NCBI GenBank assembly: GCA_002215645.1
Contig: NGFI01000005.1
Span: 302,678-366,677, forward strand
Direction of reading: 5' to 3'
Length of the DNA stretch: 64,000 nt
From: Gemmatimonadetes bacterium 2013_60CM_65_52
Lineage (GTDB): Bacteria > Gemmatimonadota > Gemmatimonadetes > Gemmatimonadales > Gemmatimonadaceae
Part shown: piece by piece, positions 15,751 through 23,999 of the stretch
Layout of the letters: the number at the start of each line of letters is the position of its first letter
How positions within the stretch are numbered: position 1 is the stretch's first letter
The notes under the pieces: generated by a model
Database searches by the model: none
What the model was told of the DNA's origin: nothing
What the model saw: only the letters and a program-made list of their open reading frames with translations
Program-made: the position numbers and the translations under genes

Positions 15751-18051
15751 ATGCACCCATTTCAGGACGCTGCACTTCCGGCGGAACGGCGGGTCGAGGA
15801 TCTGTTGTCGCGCATGACCGTCGAGGAAAAGGCGGCGCAGATGACGTGCGTCTGGCAGAAGAAGGCCGACACCCTCGTGGACGCGAACGGTGCGTTCGAC
15901 GTCGCGAAGGCGCGCACCGCCTTCGGCCATGGCAATGGATTGGGGCAGATCGGCCGCCCGAGCGACGCGGGCGGCACTGGACACGAACCGGAGAAGGGAC
16001 GCAATCCGCGCGAGCAGGCCGAGCTCACGAATGACATTCAACGGTTCTTCCGCGAGGAGAGCCGGCTGGGCATCCCGGTCGTGTTTCATGACGAGTGTCT
16101 GCACGGCCATGCGGCGGTAGGCGGCACGAGCTTTCCGCAGCCCATCGCGCTCGGTGCGACCTTCGATCCCTCGCTCGTCGAGCGCCTCTACGCGATGACG
16201 GCGCTCGAGGCGCGCTCGCGGGGCGTTCACCAGGCGCTCACGCCGGTGGTGGACGTTGCCCGTGACCCACGGTGGGGACGTGTGGAGGAGACCTTCGGCG
16301 AAGACCCGTATCTCTGCTCGCGAATGGGCGTCGCCGCCGTGCGTGGCTTTCAGGGCGACGCCACGTTCCGCGACAAGACGCGTGTGATGGCGACGCTCAA
16401 GCATTTCGTCGCGCACGGCCAGCCGGAGGCCGGACAGAATTGCGCGCCGGCCAACGTGTCCATGCGAGAGCTGCGAGAAGTCTTTCTCCCTCCGTTCAAG
16501 GCGGCGGTGCAGGAGGCGCACGCGGTGAGCGTGATGCCGTCCTACAATGAGGTGGACGGCGTTCCATCACATGCCAACCGCTGGCTTCTTCAGGACGTTC
16601 TGCGCGGGGAATGGGGATTCGACGGATTCACGGTTTCGGATTATTACGCCATCTGGGAGCTCCACGACCGCCCGGACACACACGGGCACTTCGTCGCGGC
16701 GAACAAGCGTGAGGCGGCCGTGCTCGCGGTCCGTGCCGGTGTAAACTGCGAGCTTCCGGAGCCGGACTGCTACACGCACCTGAAGGAGCTCGTGCGCTCG
16801 GGCGCGCTTCAGGAAGCCGAGTTGGATGCACTTGTCGCGCCGATGTTGCTCTGGAAGCTTCGTTTCGGATTGTTCGACGATCCGTACGTAGATCCGGACG
16901 TCGCCGAGAGAGTGGTTGGTCAGCCGGCGCATCGCGCGCTCGCGCTCGAGGCGGCGCTCGATGCCATCACGCTGCTCAAGAACGAGAACGATCTTCTTCC
17001 GCTCGATCCGGCGGCGCGATCCACCATTGCCGTCATCGGTCCGAATGCGGACAGGACGCTGCTCGGCGGATACAGCGGCGTGCCACCGTATACGGTGAGC
17101 GTGCTCCAGGGCATCCGCGCACGCGCCGGCGCGAACACGGTTATTCACAGCCAGGGTTGCAACATCACCATCGGCGGCTCGTGGAACATCGACGAGGTCA
17201 TTCGCAGTGATCCGGCGGATGACGTACGGCTCATTGCCGAGGCGGTAAAGGTCGCGATGGCGTCGGATGTGATCGTGCTCGCGCTTGGCGGTAACGAGCA
17301 GACGTCGCGTGAAGCCTGGAGCCGTACGCATCTGGGCGATCGTGCGAGTCTCGACCTGCTCGGTGCACAGGATGCGCTGCTCGACGCGATGAAGGCGACC
17401 GGCAAGCCGGTCGTGGTGCTCCTGTTCAATGGTCGTCCCCTGTCCGTCACGCACGTGGCGGAGCGAGCCGACGCCGTGCTGGAATGCTGGTATCTCGGCC
17501 AGGATGCGGGGACTGCGGTCGCGCAGACGCTCTTCGGTGACGCGACGCCCGGAGGAAAGCTGCCGATCAGCGTGCCGCGGTCGGTCGGCCACATTCCCGC
17601 CTTCTACAACCACAAGCCGTCCGCGCGCCGCGGCTACTTGTTCGACGAGGTGTCACCCCTCTTTGCGTTCGGCTTCGGGCTGAGCTACACGACCTTTCGT
17701 CTGTCCTCGCCGAGGCTCGCGTCAGCGAACATTCCGGTGAGCGGAGCCACGACGGTGAGCGTGGACGTCACGAACACTGGAAATCGACCAGGATCCGAGG
17801 TGGTGCAGCTCTACGTGCGCGATCTCGTGAGCTCGGTGACGCGTCCGGTGAAAGAGCTGAAGGCATTCAGCCGCGTGCGATTGCAACCGGGTGAAACGAA
17901 AACTGTGGAGCTCTCCATCACGACCGACTCGCTCGCGTTCCACGGCACCGACATGCGTTACGCCGTCGAGCCCGGCGAATTTGCCATTTTCGTCGGCACG
18001 TCCTCACGCGACACCGATCTGCGGCGCCTCCTCCTCACCGTTACCGGCTGA
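15751..18051 (+). CDS. Glycoside hydrolase family 3 (beta-xylosidase/beta-glucosidase type), cytoplasmic
   Basis: 766 residues with the full GH3 layout: an N-terminal TIM barrel (RVEDLLSRMTVEEKAAQM onward; LTPVVDVARDPRWGRVEETFGEDP; RVMATLKHFVAHGQPEAG), the nucleophile Asp297 in FTVSDYYAIW, the second alpha/beta sandwich (DAITLLKNENDLLPLDP), and a C-terminal fibronectin-III-like domain (VSVDVTNTGNRPGSEVVQLYV). There is no signal peptide from the chosen ATG at 15751, which follows the SusD stop by ten bases, so the enzyme is predicted to act inside the cell on imported oligosaccharides. The next gene, a GPH-type symporter, starts on the last base of its stop codon. In a xylanase cluster, exo-beta-xylosidase is the most likely activity; beta-glucosidase cannot be excluded. 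Confidence 0.93.
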   Translation: MHPFQDAALPAERRVEDLLSRMTVEEKAAQMTCVWQKKADTLVDANGAFDVAKARTAFGHGNGLGQIGRPSDAGGTGHEPEKGRNPREQAELTNDIQRFFREESRLGIPVVFHDECLHGHAAVGGTSFPQPIALGATFDPSLVERLYAMTALEARSRGVHQALTPVVDVARDPRWGRVEETFGEDPYLCSRMGVAAVRGFQGDATFRDKTRVMATLKHFVAHGQPEAGQNCAPANVSMRELREVFLPPFKAAVQEAHAVSVMPSYNEVDGVPSHANRWLLQDVLRGEWGFDGFTVSDYYAIWELHDRPDTHGHFVAANKREAAVLAVRAGVNCELPEPDCYTHLKELVRSGALQEAELDALVAPMLLWKLRFGLFDDPYVDPDVAERVVGQPAHRALALEAALDAITLLKNENDLLPLDPAARSTIAVIGPNADRTLLGGYSGVPPYTVSVLQGIRARAGANTVIHSQGCNITIGGSWNIDEVIRSDPADDVRLIAEAVKVAMASDVIVLALGGNEQTSREAWSRTHLGDRASLDLLGAQDALLDAMKATGKPVVVLLFNGRPLSVTHVAERADAVLECWYLGQDAGTAVAQTLFGDATPGGKLPISVPRSVGHIPAFYNHKPSARRGYLFDEVSPLFAFGFGLSYTTFRLSSPRLASANIPVSGATTVSVDVTNTGNRPGSEVVQLYVRDLVSSVTRPVKELKAFSRVRLQPGETKTVELSITTDSLAFHGTDMRYAVEPGEFAIFVGTSSRDTDLRRLLLTVTG

Positions 18052-19532
18052 TGGCGAAACGCGCAGGATCGCTCTCGTTCGCCGAGAAGGCGGGATACAG
18101 CCTCGGAGATGCCGCGGCCAATTTCGTCTTCATGACGATGATCCTCTTCCAGCTGAACTTCTACACCGATACGCTGGGGATCACCGCGGCCGCCGCGGGA
18201 ACGATGTTGCTGGTGGGGCGCCTATGGGACGCATTCTTCGATCCCATGATGGGCGTGCTGGCCGACCGCACCAATACCCGATGGGGCAAGTTCCGTCCGT
18301 GGATTCTCTGGACCGCCATTCCATGGGGCATCGTGATGGTGGCCGCCTACACGACCCCCGGCTTCGGCACGACAGGCCGCCTCGTATGGGCGTGTCTGAC
18401 GAACATCCTTCTCATGACGCTCTATTCGGCCAACAACACGCCGTACTCGGCGCTGAGCGGCGTGATGACGGGAGACAGCAACGAGCGCACGACGTTGTCG
18501 TCGTACCGCTTCGTGTCCGCGATGCTGGCGCAGCTCATCGTTGGCGGGTTCACCCTGCCGCTCGTCGCGAAGTTTGGCGCTGGGGACAACGCGCGGGGAT
18601 GGCAGATGACGATGGCGCTGTGGGCCGTCGTGTGTGTGGCGTGTTTCGTCATCACGTTCGCCACCACGCGCGAGCGCATTGCACCGGATCCCGAGCAGGT
18701 CTCGGCTCCCCGGCAGGACTTTCGCGCCCTGGCCAACAATGGGCCCTGGATCGCGATGTTCGTGCTGACGCTGTCGCACTTCATCTTCGTCGCGATGCGC
18801 GGGGGCACGACGTACTACTACTTCCAATACTACGTGGACAAGGACGCCCTCTATGCGTTCCTTCAGTCGCACGGTCTCGCGACCCTGTCCGGCGGACTTC
18901 TCGACAAGCTGGGTCTCGTGCTCAAGCCCGATCGCTCGAACGTCGCATCGGTCGGGTTCAGCGTCTTCAACATCTCGCAGCAGCTCGTCACCGTCGTGGG
19001 CGTCGTGTGTTCGACGTTCCTCGCCGCGCGGTATGGAAAGAAGGCCGTCGCCATCGTGGGCTTCTCGCTTGCCACGATCTTCATGGCCGCCTTCATTCTG
19101 CTGCCGGCGGACGCCATCGGCGCGACGTTCGTGCTCGAGTGGGTCCGCGCGCTCTGCTATGCGCCCACCATTCCGCTCATCTGGGCGATGTTCGCTGACG
19201 TCGCGGACTATGCAGAATGGAAAACGGGTCGCCGAACCACCGGCGTCATCTTCGCGACTATCCTGTTCGGACTCAAGACCGGCCTGAGTCTCGGCGGCGC
19301 GATTGCCGGCTGGCTCTTGTCGGCGCACGGCTACCAGGCCAACGTCGCGCAGACGCCGCAGGCACAGCTCGGCATTCGGATGACGGTGAGTCTCTATCCC
19401 GCGATCTTCCTCGTGATCGTCGTAGTGTGCCTCGCGAAGTACCAGATCACGAGGTTGCTGAACATCCGTATTCAGGACGAGTTGAGCGCACGGCGCCAGC
19501 TTGCGGCCACGCCAATCACGGCGATTCCATGA
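18051..19532 (+). CDS. MFS transporter, glycoside-pentoside-hexuronide (GPH) symporter family
   Basis: A 493-residue inner-membrane symporter with about twelve helices. The N-terminal FAEKAGYSLGDAAANFVF motif and the loop containing GRLWDAFFDPMMGVLADRTNTRWGKFRPW are diagnostic of the GPH (MelB/XynB/UidB) family; the Asp residues in the latter motif form the cation site in MelB. It overlaps the GH3 stop codon by one base and the xylanase start by four bases, so the three genes are translationally coupled. The context predicts import of xylose oligomers or other plant-derived glycosides across the cytoplasmic membrane in symport with Na+ or H+. A hydrophilic insert of about 40 residues in the middle (around FLQSHGLATLSGGLLDKLGL) is longer than in MelB. 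Confidence 0.93.
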   Translation: MAKRAGSLSFAEKAGYSLGDAAANFVFMTMILFQLNFYTDTLGITAAAAGTMLLVGRLWDAFFDPMMGVLADRTNTRWGKFRPWILWTAIPWGIVMVAAYTTPGFGTTGRLVWACLTNILLMTLYSANNTPYSALSGVMTGDSNERTTLSSYRFVSAMLAQLIVGGFTLPLVAKFGAGDNARGWQMTMALWAVVCVACFVITFATTRERIAPDPEQVSAPRQDFRALANNGPWIAMFVLTLSHFIFVAMRGGTTYYYFQYYVDKDALYAFLQSHGLATLSGGLLDKLGLVLKPDRSNVASVGFSVFNISQQLVTVVGVVCSTFLAARYGKKAVAIVGFSLATIFMAAFILLPADAIGATFVLEWVRALCYAPTIPLIWAMFADVADYAEWKTGRRTTGVIFATILFGLKTGLSLGGAIAGWLLSAHGYQANVAQTPQAQLGIRMTVSLYPAIFLVIVVVCLAKYQITRLLNIRIQDELSARRQLAATPITAIP

Positions 19533-20680
19533 TGATGTCTCCCCGGTTGTTTCGCGTCGCTCTGCTCGCGCTGAGCACGGCGTCTCCGGCGTTCGCCCAG
19601 TCGGACACAACGCGGTCCACGCCCGCGCTCAAGGATGCGTTTCACGGAACGTTTCGGATCGGCACGGCGCTCGCACCGCGTCAGTTCAACGGTGACGATA
19701 AACGCGTGGGGTCTCTCATCCGGACGCACTTCAACGCCATCTCGCCGGAGAACGTGCTGAAGTGGGAGGTTGTTCATCCACTTCCCGACATCTACAACTT
19801 CGGCCTCTCGGACCGATACGTGGAGTTCGGCGAGAAGAACGGAATGTTCATTGTGGGACATACGCTCGCGTGGCATAGCCAGACGCCTCGCTGGGTGTTC
19901 GAGGATTCCACCGGTAAGCCATTGACGCGCGCCGCGCTGCTTCAGCGGCTGCACGAGCACATCGAGATCGTGGTGGGTCGGTACAAGGGGCGCGTGAACG
20001 GGTGGGACGTCGTGAATGAAGCGCTCAACGAGGACGGCACCCTGCGCAACACCCCGTGGCTCCGGATCATCGGACCCGATTTCATCGAGAAGGCATTCCA
20101 GTTCGCCCACGAAGCAGACCCGGGAGCGGAGCTCTACTACAACGACTACGCCCTGGAGAATGCGAACAAACGGCGTGGCTGCGTGAAGCTCATCAGCGGC
20201 CTTCTCGCGAAGGGAATCAAGGTGACCGCCATCGGCATGCAGGATCACCTGAAGATGAACTGGCCGACGGTGGCCGAGGAGGATTCGACCATCTCCGCAT
20301 TCTCCGCGCTGGGCGTGAAGGTGAACATCACGGAGCTGGACGTCGACGTCCTTCCGCCGGCGACACGGAGCACCGGCGCCGACGTCTCGCAGCGCGCAGT
20401 GCGGACGGCGAGTCTCGACCCATACACGGCCGGACTGCCGGACTCTGTTCAACAAGCTCTCGCGTCGCGCTACGAGGAGGTGTTCCGCGTCTTCATGAGC
20501 CACCGCGCCGCCATCGATCGCATTACGTTCTGGGGAGTGACGGACGGAGATTCGTGGCTCAACGGCTGGCCGGTGCCGGGCCGCACGAGCCATCCGCTGC
20601 TGCTCGACCGAGCAGGAAAGCCAAAACCGGCATTCCATCGGGTGGTCGGCGTAGCGGCCGAGTCGACCTCCGCCCGATAG
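19529..20680 (+). CDS. Secreted endo-1,4-beta-xylanase, glycoside hydrolase family 10
   Basis: 383 residues with a signal peptide (MMMSPRLFRVALLALSTASPAFAQ), so exported. The GH10 barrel is clear: NAISPENVLKWEVVHP, then VGHTLAWHSQTPRWVF. The acid/base Glu164 lies in GWDVVNEAL, followed by LYYNDYALE and GMQDHLKMNWP. The nucleophile Glu269 is in VNITELDVDV, and the substrate-binding WGVTDGDSWLNGWPVPG loop is near the C-terminus. Both catalytic residues are intact. Translation should start at ATG 19529, forming an ATGA overlap with the symporter stop; two further ATGs follow at once. It would cleave xylan outside the cell or in the periplasm and feed SusC/SusD. There is no carbohydrate-binding module. 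Confidence 0.95.
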   Translation: MMMSPRLFRVALLALSTASPAFAQSDTTRSTPALKDAFHGTFRIGTALAPRQFNGDDKRVGSLIRTHFNAISPENVLKWEVVHPLPDIYNFGLSDRYVEFGEKNGMFIVGHTLAWHSQTPRWVFEDSTGKPLTRAALLQRLHEHIEIVVGRYKGRVNGWDVVNEALNEDGTLRNTPWLRIIGPDFIEKAFQFAHEADPGAELYYNDYALENANKRRGCVKLISGLLAKGIKVTAIGMQDHLKMNWPTVAEEDSTISAFSALGVKVNITELDVDVLPPATRSTGADVSQRAVRTASLDPYTAGLPDSVQQALASRYEEVFRVFMSHRAAIDRITFWGVTDGDSWLNGWPVPGRTSHPLLLDRAGKPKPAFHRVVGVAAESTSAR

Positions 20681-20711
20681 ACGCATCCACTGCGAAGTGA
20701 GGAGGGCACAA

Positions 20712-21140
20712 ATGCAACGGCCTTTCCATCGCGCACCGCTCGCGCTCGCCCTCGCGAGCCTGCTTGCCTGCGCGGCCCGCTCGCCTCAGGACTCGTCGTC
20801 CCGCGTGGACCGCAACCTGTTGACCGGCGAACAGCTTCGCTCGCAGCACTTCGAGAACGCATACGACGCCATCGAGGCTCTGCGCAGCAACTGGCTCGCG
20901 TCGCGTGGACCGGACAGCTTCCAGACGCCGACCATCGTCCTGGTGTACCTCGACAACGTTCGCCTGGGCGGTGTAGAGATGCTTCGCGGAATATCGACGC
21001 AGTCGGTCGCGAGCATTCAACGCTTCGACGGCCTCGAAGCGACGGCGCGCTGGGGTATCGGCCACGGCGCTGGCGTCATCTACGTTACGAGCTGGGCAGC
21101 GGGAGCAGGGAAGACGCCGCCCACCGACAACCTACATTGA
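20712..21140 (+). CDS. Small plug-like lipoprotein
   Basis: 142 residues starting at ATG 20712, preceded by a strong GAGGAGG. The N-terminus ends in LASLLAC, a lipobox. The mature part has NLLTGEQLRSQHFENAYDAIEAL, VYLDNVRLGGVEMLRGI and IGHGAGVIYVTS, which resembles the plug-domain tail of TonB-linked receptors (LYVVDGVP ... GVI.VTT), but no barrel follows. Proteins of this shape appear to be common in Gemmatimonadota. Its place directly after the xylanase gene suggests membership of the same operon. The role is unknown; an accessory that mimics or contacts a SusC plug is conceivable. Confidence 0.75.
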   Translation: MQRPFHRAPLALALASLLACAARSPQDSSSRVDRNLLTGEQLRSQHFENAYDAIEALRSNWLASRGPDSFQTPTIVLVYLDNVRLGGVEMLRGISTQSVASIQRFDGLEATARWGIGHGAGVIYVTSWAAGAGKTPPTDNLH

Positions 21141-21200
21141 CGGGAAGAGTACGACGCATGCAATTCAGGGAGCGGTACGATGGCGACTTCTCGCGGCGGA

Positions 21201-21230
21201 CTCATGCTGAGCTGACTCATGCTGAGTGGT
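21201..21230 (+). repeat. 15-bp tandem duplication at a start codon
   Basis: CTCATGCTGAGCTGA at 21201-21215 is followed at once by CTCATGCTGAGTGGT at 21216-21230. Each copy contains an ATG. The first gives a three-codon frame ending in TGA; the second is the aldose 1-epimerase start. The duplication could modulate initiation, or be a recent slip event. Confidence 0.6.
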
Positions 21231-22271
21231 AGCGAGGCGTCTCGAGTCACGGCGTTCGGCACATTGTCGGATGGAACACCCATCGAGCGGCATGTGCTGT
21301 CGAATGCCTCGGGGATGGAGGTGTCATTCCTCACGCTGGGTGGCATCATCACCTCGGTGATGGCGCCCGATCGCCATGGCAACCTCTCGGACGTCACGCC
21401 AGGCTTCGACCGCCTGGAGGACTACCTGGCGGACCCTCACTTTCTCGGCGCGCTCGTTGGCCGCTATGCAAATCGCATCGCGGGAGGTCGCTTCGTCATC
21501 GACGGGGAGACGTTCACCATACCGCCCAACGCCGGACCGAACCTGCTGCACGGCGGACCGAGCGGCTTTCACCGCGCCGTCTGGAGGGCGGAGCCGTTCG
21601 ACCAGCATGGGATGACCGGCGTGGCCCTCCGCTACACGAGCCCACCGGGTGAGGGAGGATTTCCTGGGACGCTCGACGTCACCGCGACGTACTCGCTGAC
21701 CAATGCAAACGAGCTGTCGCTCGATTACGTGGCGCACGCCGATCGTCCCACGCCATGCAACATCACACAGCACATCTACTTCAATCTTGCGGGTCACCGG
21801 TCCGGCTCGGTCCTGGACCACGAGCTGACGATCGCCGCGTCCGAGGTGCTCGAGCTGGACGACGAGCAGATTCCCACCGGACGAACGGTCCCGGTAGCCG
21901 GAACGGCGTTCGACTTTCGCCACCAACACGCGATCTCGGAAGCAATGCGCTCGGCGCCACTACTCGGTGCCGGATTCGATCACACCTTTGTGTTGCGCGA
22001 TGGCGCTCGCGCCGCGCGCCTCGTCGAGCTGGGCTCGGGACGCACGCTCGAGGTAGAGACGACAGAGCCCGGGCTACAGCTCTACACGGGCAATCACTTG
22101 TCGGCTGTGCGGGGAAAGGGTGGTGCGCACTATCACCCGCACGACGCGCTGGCCCTGGAGACCCAGCACTTTCCGAATTCTCCGAACGTGCCTCAGTTTC
22201 CCGACACGATTCTCCGCCTCGGCGGCGAATACCGCTCCCGCACCGTCTACCGGTTCGGCGTCAGCGGTTGA
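21219..22271 (+). CDS. Aldose 1-epimerase (galactose mutarotase family)
   Basis: A 350-residue cytoplasmic mutarotase. Family landmarks are TLGGIITSVMAPDRHGN, LVGRYANRIAGGRF, LLHGGPSGFHRAVW (first active-site His region), ITQHIYFNLAGH (second His, general acid) and, near the C-terminus, ALALETQHFPNSPN with the catalytic Glu. There is no signal peptide, so it interconverts alpha and beta anomers of sugars released inside the cell, here probably xylose or glucose freed by GH3. It lies within the xylan cluster, 78 bp after the plug-like lipoprotein and converging on the ROK regulator just three bases away. The ATG sits in the second copy of a 15-bp tandem repeat. Confidence 0.95.
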   Translation: MLSGSEASRVTAFGTLSDGTPIERHVLSNASGMEVSFLTLGGIITSVMAPDRHGNLSDVTPGFDRLEDYLADPHFLGALVGRYANRIAGGRFVIDGETFTIPPNAGPNLLHGGPSGFHRAVWRAEPFDQHGMTGVALRYTSPPGEGGFPGTLDVTATYSLTNANELSLDYVAHADRPTPCNITQHIYFNLAGHRSGSVLDHELTIAASEVLELDDEQIPTGRTVPVAGTAFDFRHQHAISEAMRSAPLLGAGFDHTFVLRDGARAARLVELGSGRTLEVETTEPGLQLYTGNHLSAVRGKGGAHYHPHDALALETQHFPNSPNVPQFPDTILRLGGEYRSRTVYRFGVSG

Positions 22272-22274
22272 CCG

Positions 22275-23495
22275 CTACGCGATGTTCGGCGCCGCGAATC
22301 GTGGCGCCGCCACGAGCGTGGTCGCTCCGCGGAGTCGCGCCTGAGACGGAGCTTTCTCGGGGACGACGGGCGTCGCCGCCGCGACGTCGGTGAGCGCGCG
22401 CTCCGCGATGGTTTTCCGGAGGGACGGCGCGATGATGTCCCACGCTTCAATGATCTCGCCGCCGATGCAGATCTGCGCCGGGCTGAGCGTGTTCACGATG
22501 ACCGCGAGCCCCGCGCCGAGATAGCGCGCCGTCGCCTCGATGGCGGCGATGGCCTTGGCGTCGCCCGCATGCGCGCGCGCAATGACGTCGTCGATGTTCA
22601 GTCCGGATGCCTCAACGATGCCGCGCGCGGTCGGCGCGGCAAATGGCTGCCCGAGATAACGCATCACCGTGGCGAGGTTGGAGGTATACGACTCCAGGCA
22701 GCCATGTCCCCCGCAGTAGCACGACGGGCCGTTCTCGCTGAGCGGCACATGTCCGAACTCTCCGGCAGTATTGCGCACGCCGCGCAGCACCTGTCCGTTC
22801 ACCACCACGCCAGTGCCCACGCCGTCCGAGACGTTCACATATACAAAGTCGGTCAGGTCGGTGCCGCCGCGCTGTCCCATCCACATCTGCGCAAGCGCGC
22901 AGGCGATCGGCGCATTCTCGACGAACACGGGAAGCTGCACCGACTCGGCCAGCGTGTCGCGGATGTCCACGTTGCGCCAGCCGAGGTGTGGCGCGTTCAG
23001 GATTCGCCCGGTGACATTGTTCACCATGCCGGGGACCACGAGTCCCAGCCCCTCGCACGTGCCGACGTCGCGATGCGTCTCGAGAAGCCGGCGAACGCGG
23101 ACGCGCAGCTCCGCCACCAGTGTCTCCGGCGTCTCGGGAGTATCGAATGTTTCCAGTGCGATGGCGATGCCGCTGAAATCGCCAAGCATGACGTAGGTGC
23201 GGCTGAATCGGACGTCGACGGCGACGACGAGCCGGCCGCGCGTACGCACGAACAGCATCTGCGGACGCCGGCCGCGCGGTGAGTCGACCGTGGCGCCCTC
23301 GTACAGCGAGCCGTCGGCGATCAGCTCGTCCACCAGGGACGTCACCATCCCGCGGGCGATCTCCATGCGGCGCGCCAGGTCGGCGCGAGAGATCGGCTCG
23401 TGCTCCCTGACCAGGTTCAGCAGGATCTGTCGGTTGACTTCGCGTGGCGTGGCCCGCGTCGCCCGGACGAAGCTGCGCGTATTGATCTTCCGCAT
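22275..23495 (-). CDS. ROK family transcriptional regulator (XylR/NagC type)
   Basis: 406 residues. A winged helix-turn-helix (about 18-75; NRQILLNLVREHEPISRADLARRM then MVTSLVDELIADG) is joined to a ROK sugar-kinase-like domain. The latter shows VVAVDVRFSRTYVMLGDFSG, GLVVPGMVNN, the substrate-binding GEFGHVPL motif, and the ROK zinc site CYCGGHGCLE. I placed the start at ATG 23495 because the helix-turn-helix homology begins shortly after it. The gene converges on the xylan operon, so the most likely role is sugar-relieved repression of the SusC cluster. Candidate operators are the inverted half-sites at 10537-10710 and the perfect palindrome at 23545-23569 in its own promoter region. Confidence 0.92.
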   Translation of the reverse strand: MRKINTRSFVRATRATPREVNRQILLNLVREHEPISRADLARRMEIARGMVTSLVDELIADGSLYEGATVDSPRGRRPQMLFVRTRGRLVVAVDVRFSRTYVMLGDFSGIAIALETFDTPETPETLVAELRVRVRRLLETHRDVGTCEGLGLVVPGMVNNVTGRILNAPHLGWRNVDIRDTLAESVQLPVFVENAPIACALAQMWMGQRGGTDLTDFVYVNVSDGVGTGVVVNGQVLRGVRNTAGEFGHVPLSENGPSCYCGGHGCLESYTSNLATVMRYLGQPFAAPTARGIVEASGLNIDDVIARAHAGDAKAIAAIEATARYLGAGLAVIVNTLSPAQICIGGEIIEAWDIIAPSLRKTIAERALTDVAAATPVVPEKAPSQARLRGATTLVAAPRFAAPNIA

Positions 23496-23544
23496 ACCCT
23501 CAGTGGCGAATTTTGTTTGCGCGCCTAACATTAGTGGGCGGGAA

Positions 23545-23569
23545 GTCCCACACAAGGATTGTGTGGGAC
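23545..23569. promoter_or_regulatory. Perfect 11-bp inverted repeat in the divergent ROK / Minf_1886 promoter region
   Basis: GTCCCACACAA (23545-23555), a three-base spacer GGA, then TTGTGTGGGAC (23559-23569): both arms match at all 11 positions. It lies in the 98-bp region between the divergent starts at 23495 and 23594. This is good operator geometry for a dimeric repressor; as RNA it would also form a tight hairpin 24 bases before the Minf_1886 start. A competing GTGGG/CCCAC pairing lies just upstream. Confidence 0.55.
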
Positions 23570-23593
23570 GCCGTCTACCCCGCATCTTCTATC

Positions 23594-23983
23594 ATGGCCG
23601 TACCCGACCTGGCATTCCGCGATGGCGTGATGGATCGAATCCGACTGCGCGAGCCGCGATTCGACGAGCGCGCCTATCTCTTTGTCCTCGGCGCCCTGGA
23701 ATTTTGCCAGCAGCGCCTGCCGGAGCGTCGCCACATCAGTGGGCGCGAGCTTGCCTTGGCGTGTCGCGATCTGGCGCTGGACCGCTTCGGCGTCATGGCG
23801 GGCCTCGTCCTTGATCACTGGGGCGTGCACTCGTCCGCAGACCTCGGCGACATCGTCTTCACGCTCGTGGATCTCGAGCTGCTGATGAGCCAGGCGACGG
23901 ACACGCGGGACGAGTTCAGCGAAGTCTTCGACTTCGATCAGGCGTTCGAGCGCGACTATCCGTGGTGCGCGCAATTCGCCTGA
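23594..23983 (+). CDS. Minf_1886 family protein
   Basis: 129 residues matching the small conserved family known as Minf_1886 (Plancto_Ver_chp). The characteristic pattern is visible throughout: ERAYLFVLGALEF, RHISGRELALACRDLALDRFG, VLDHWGVHSSADLGDIVFTLVDLELL and FDFDQAFE near the end. I chose ATG 23594 because an upstream in-frame ATG at 23513 only adds unconserved sequence across the palindromic promoter region. Function is unknown in the family, which occurs widely in Planctomycetes, Verrucomicrobia, Acidobacteria and Gemmatimonadota. The Nnr gene starts 17 bases downstream, so it heads a housekeeping gene run. Confidence 0.88.
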   Translation: MAVPDLAFRDGVMDRIRLREPRFDERAYLFVLGALEFCQQRLPERRHISGRELALACRDLALDRFGVMAGLVLDHWGVHSSADLGDIVFTLVDLELLMSQATDTRDEFSEVFDFDQAFERDYPWCAQFA

Positions 23984-23999
23984 GCGCCGGCACCGGAGC

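Noticed and set aside
21159-21233. A 24-codon frame (MQFRERYDGDFSRR...) before the aldose epimerase
   Set aside because: Too short, no family, weak ribosome site, and its tail lies in the 15-bp duplication.
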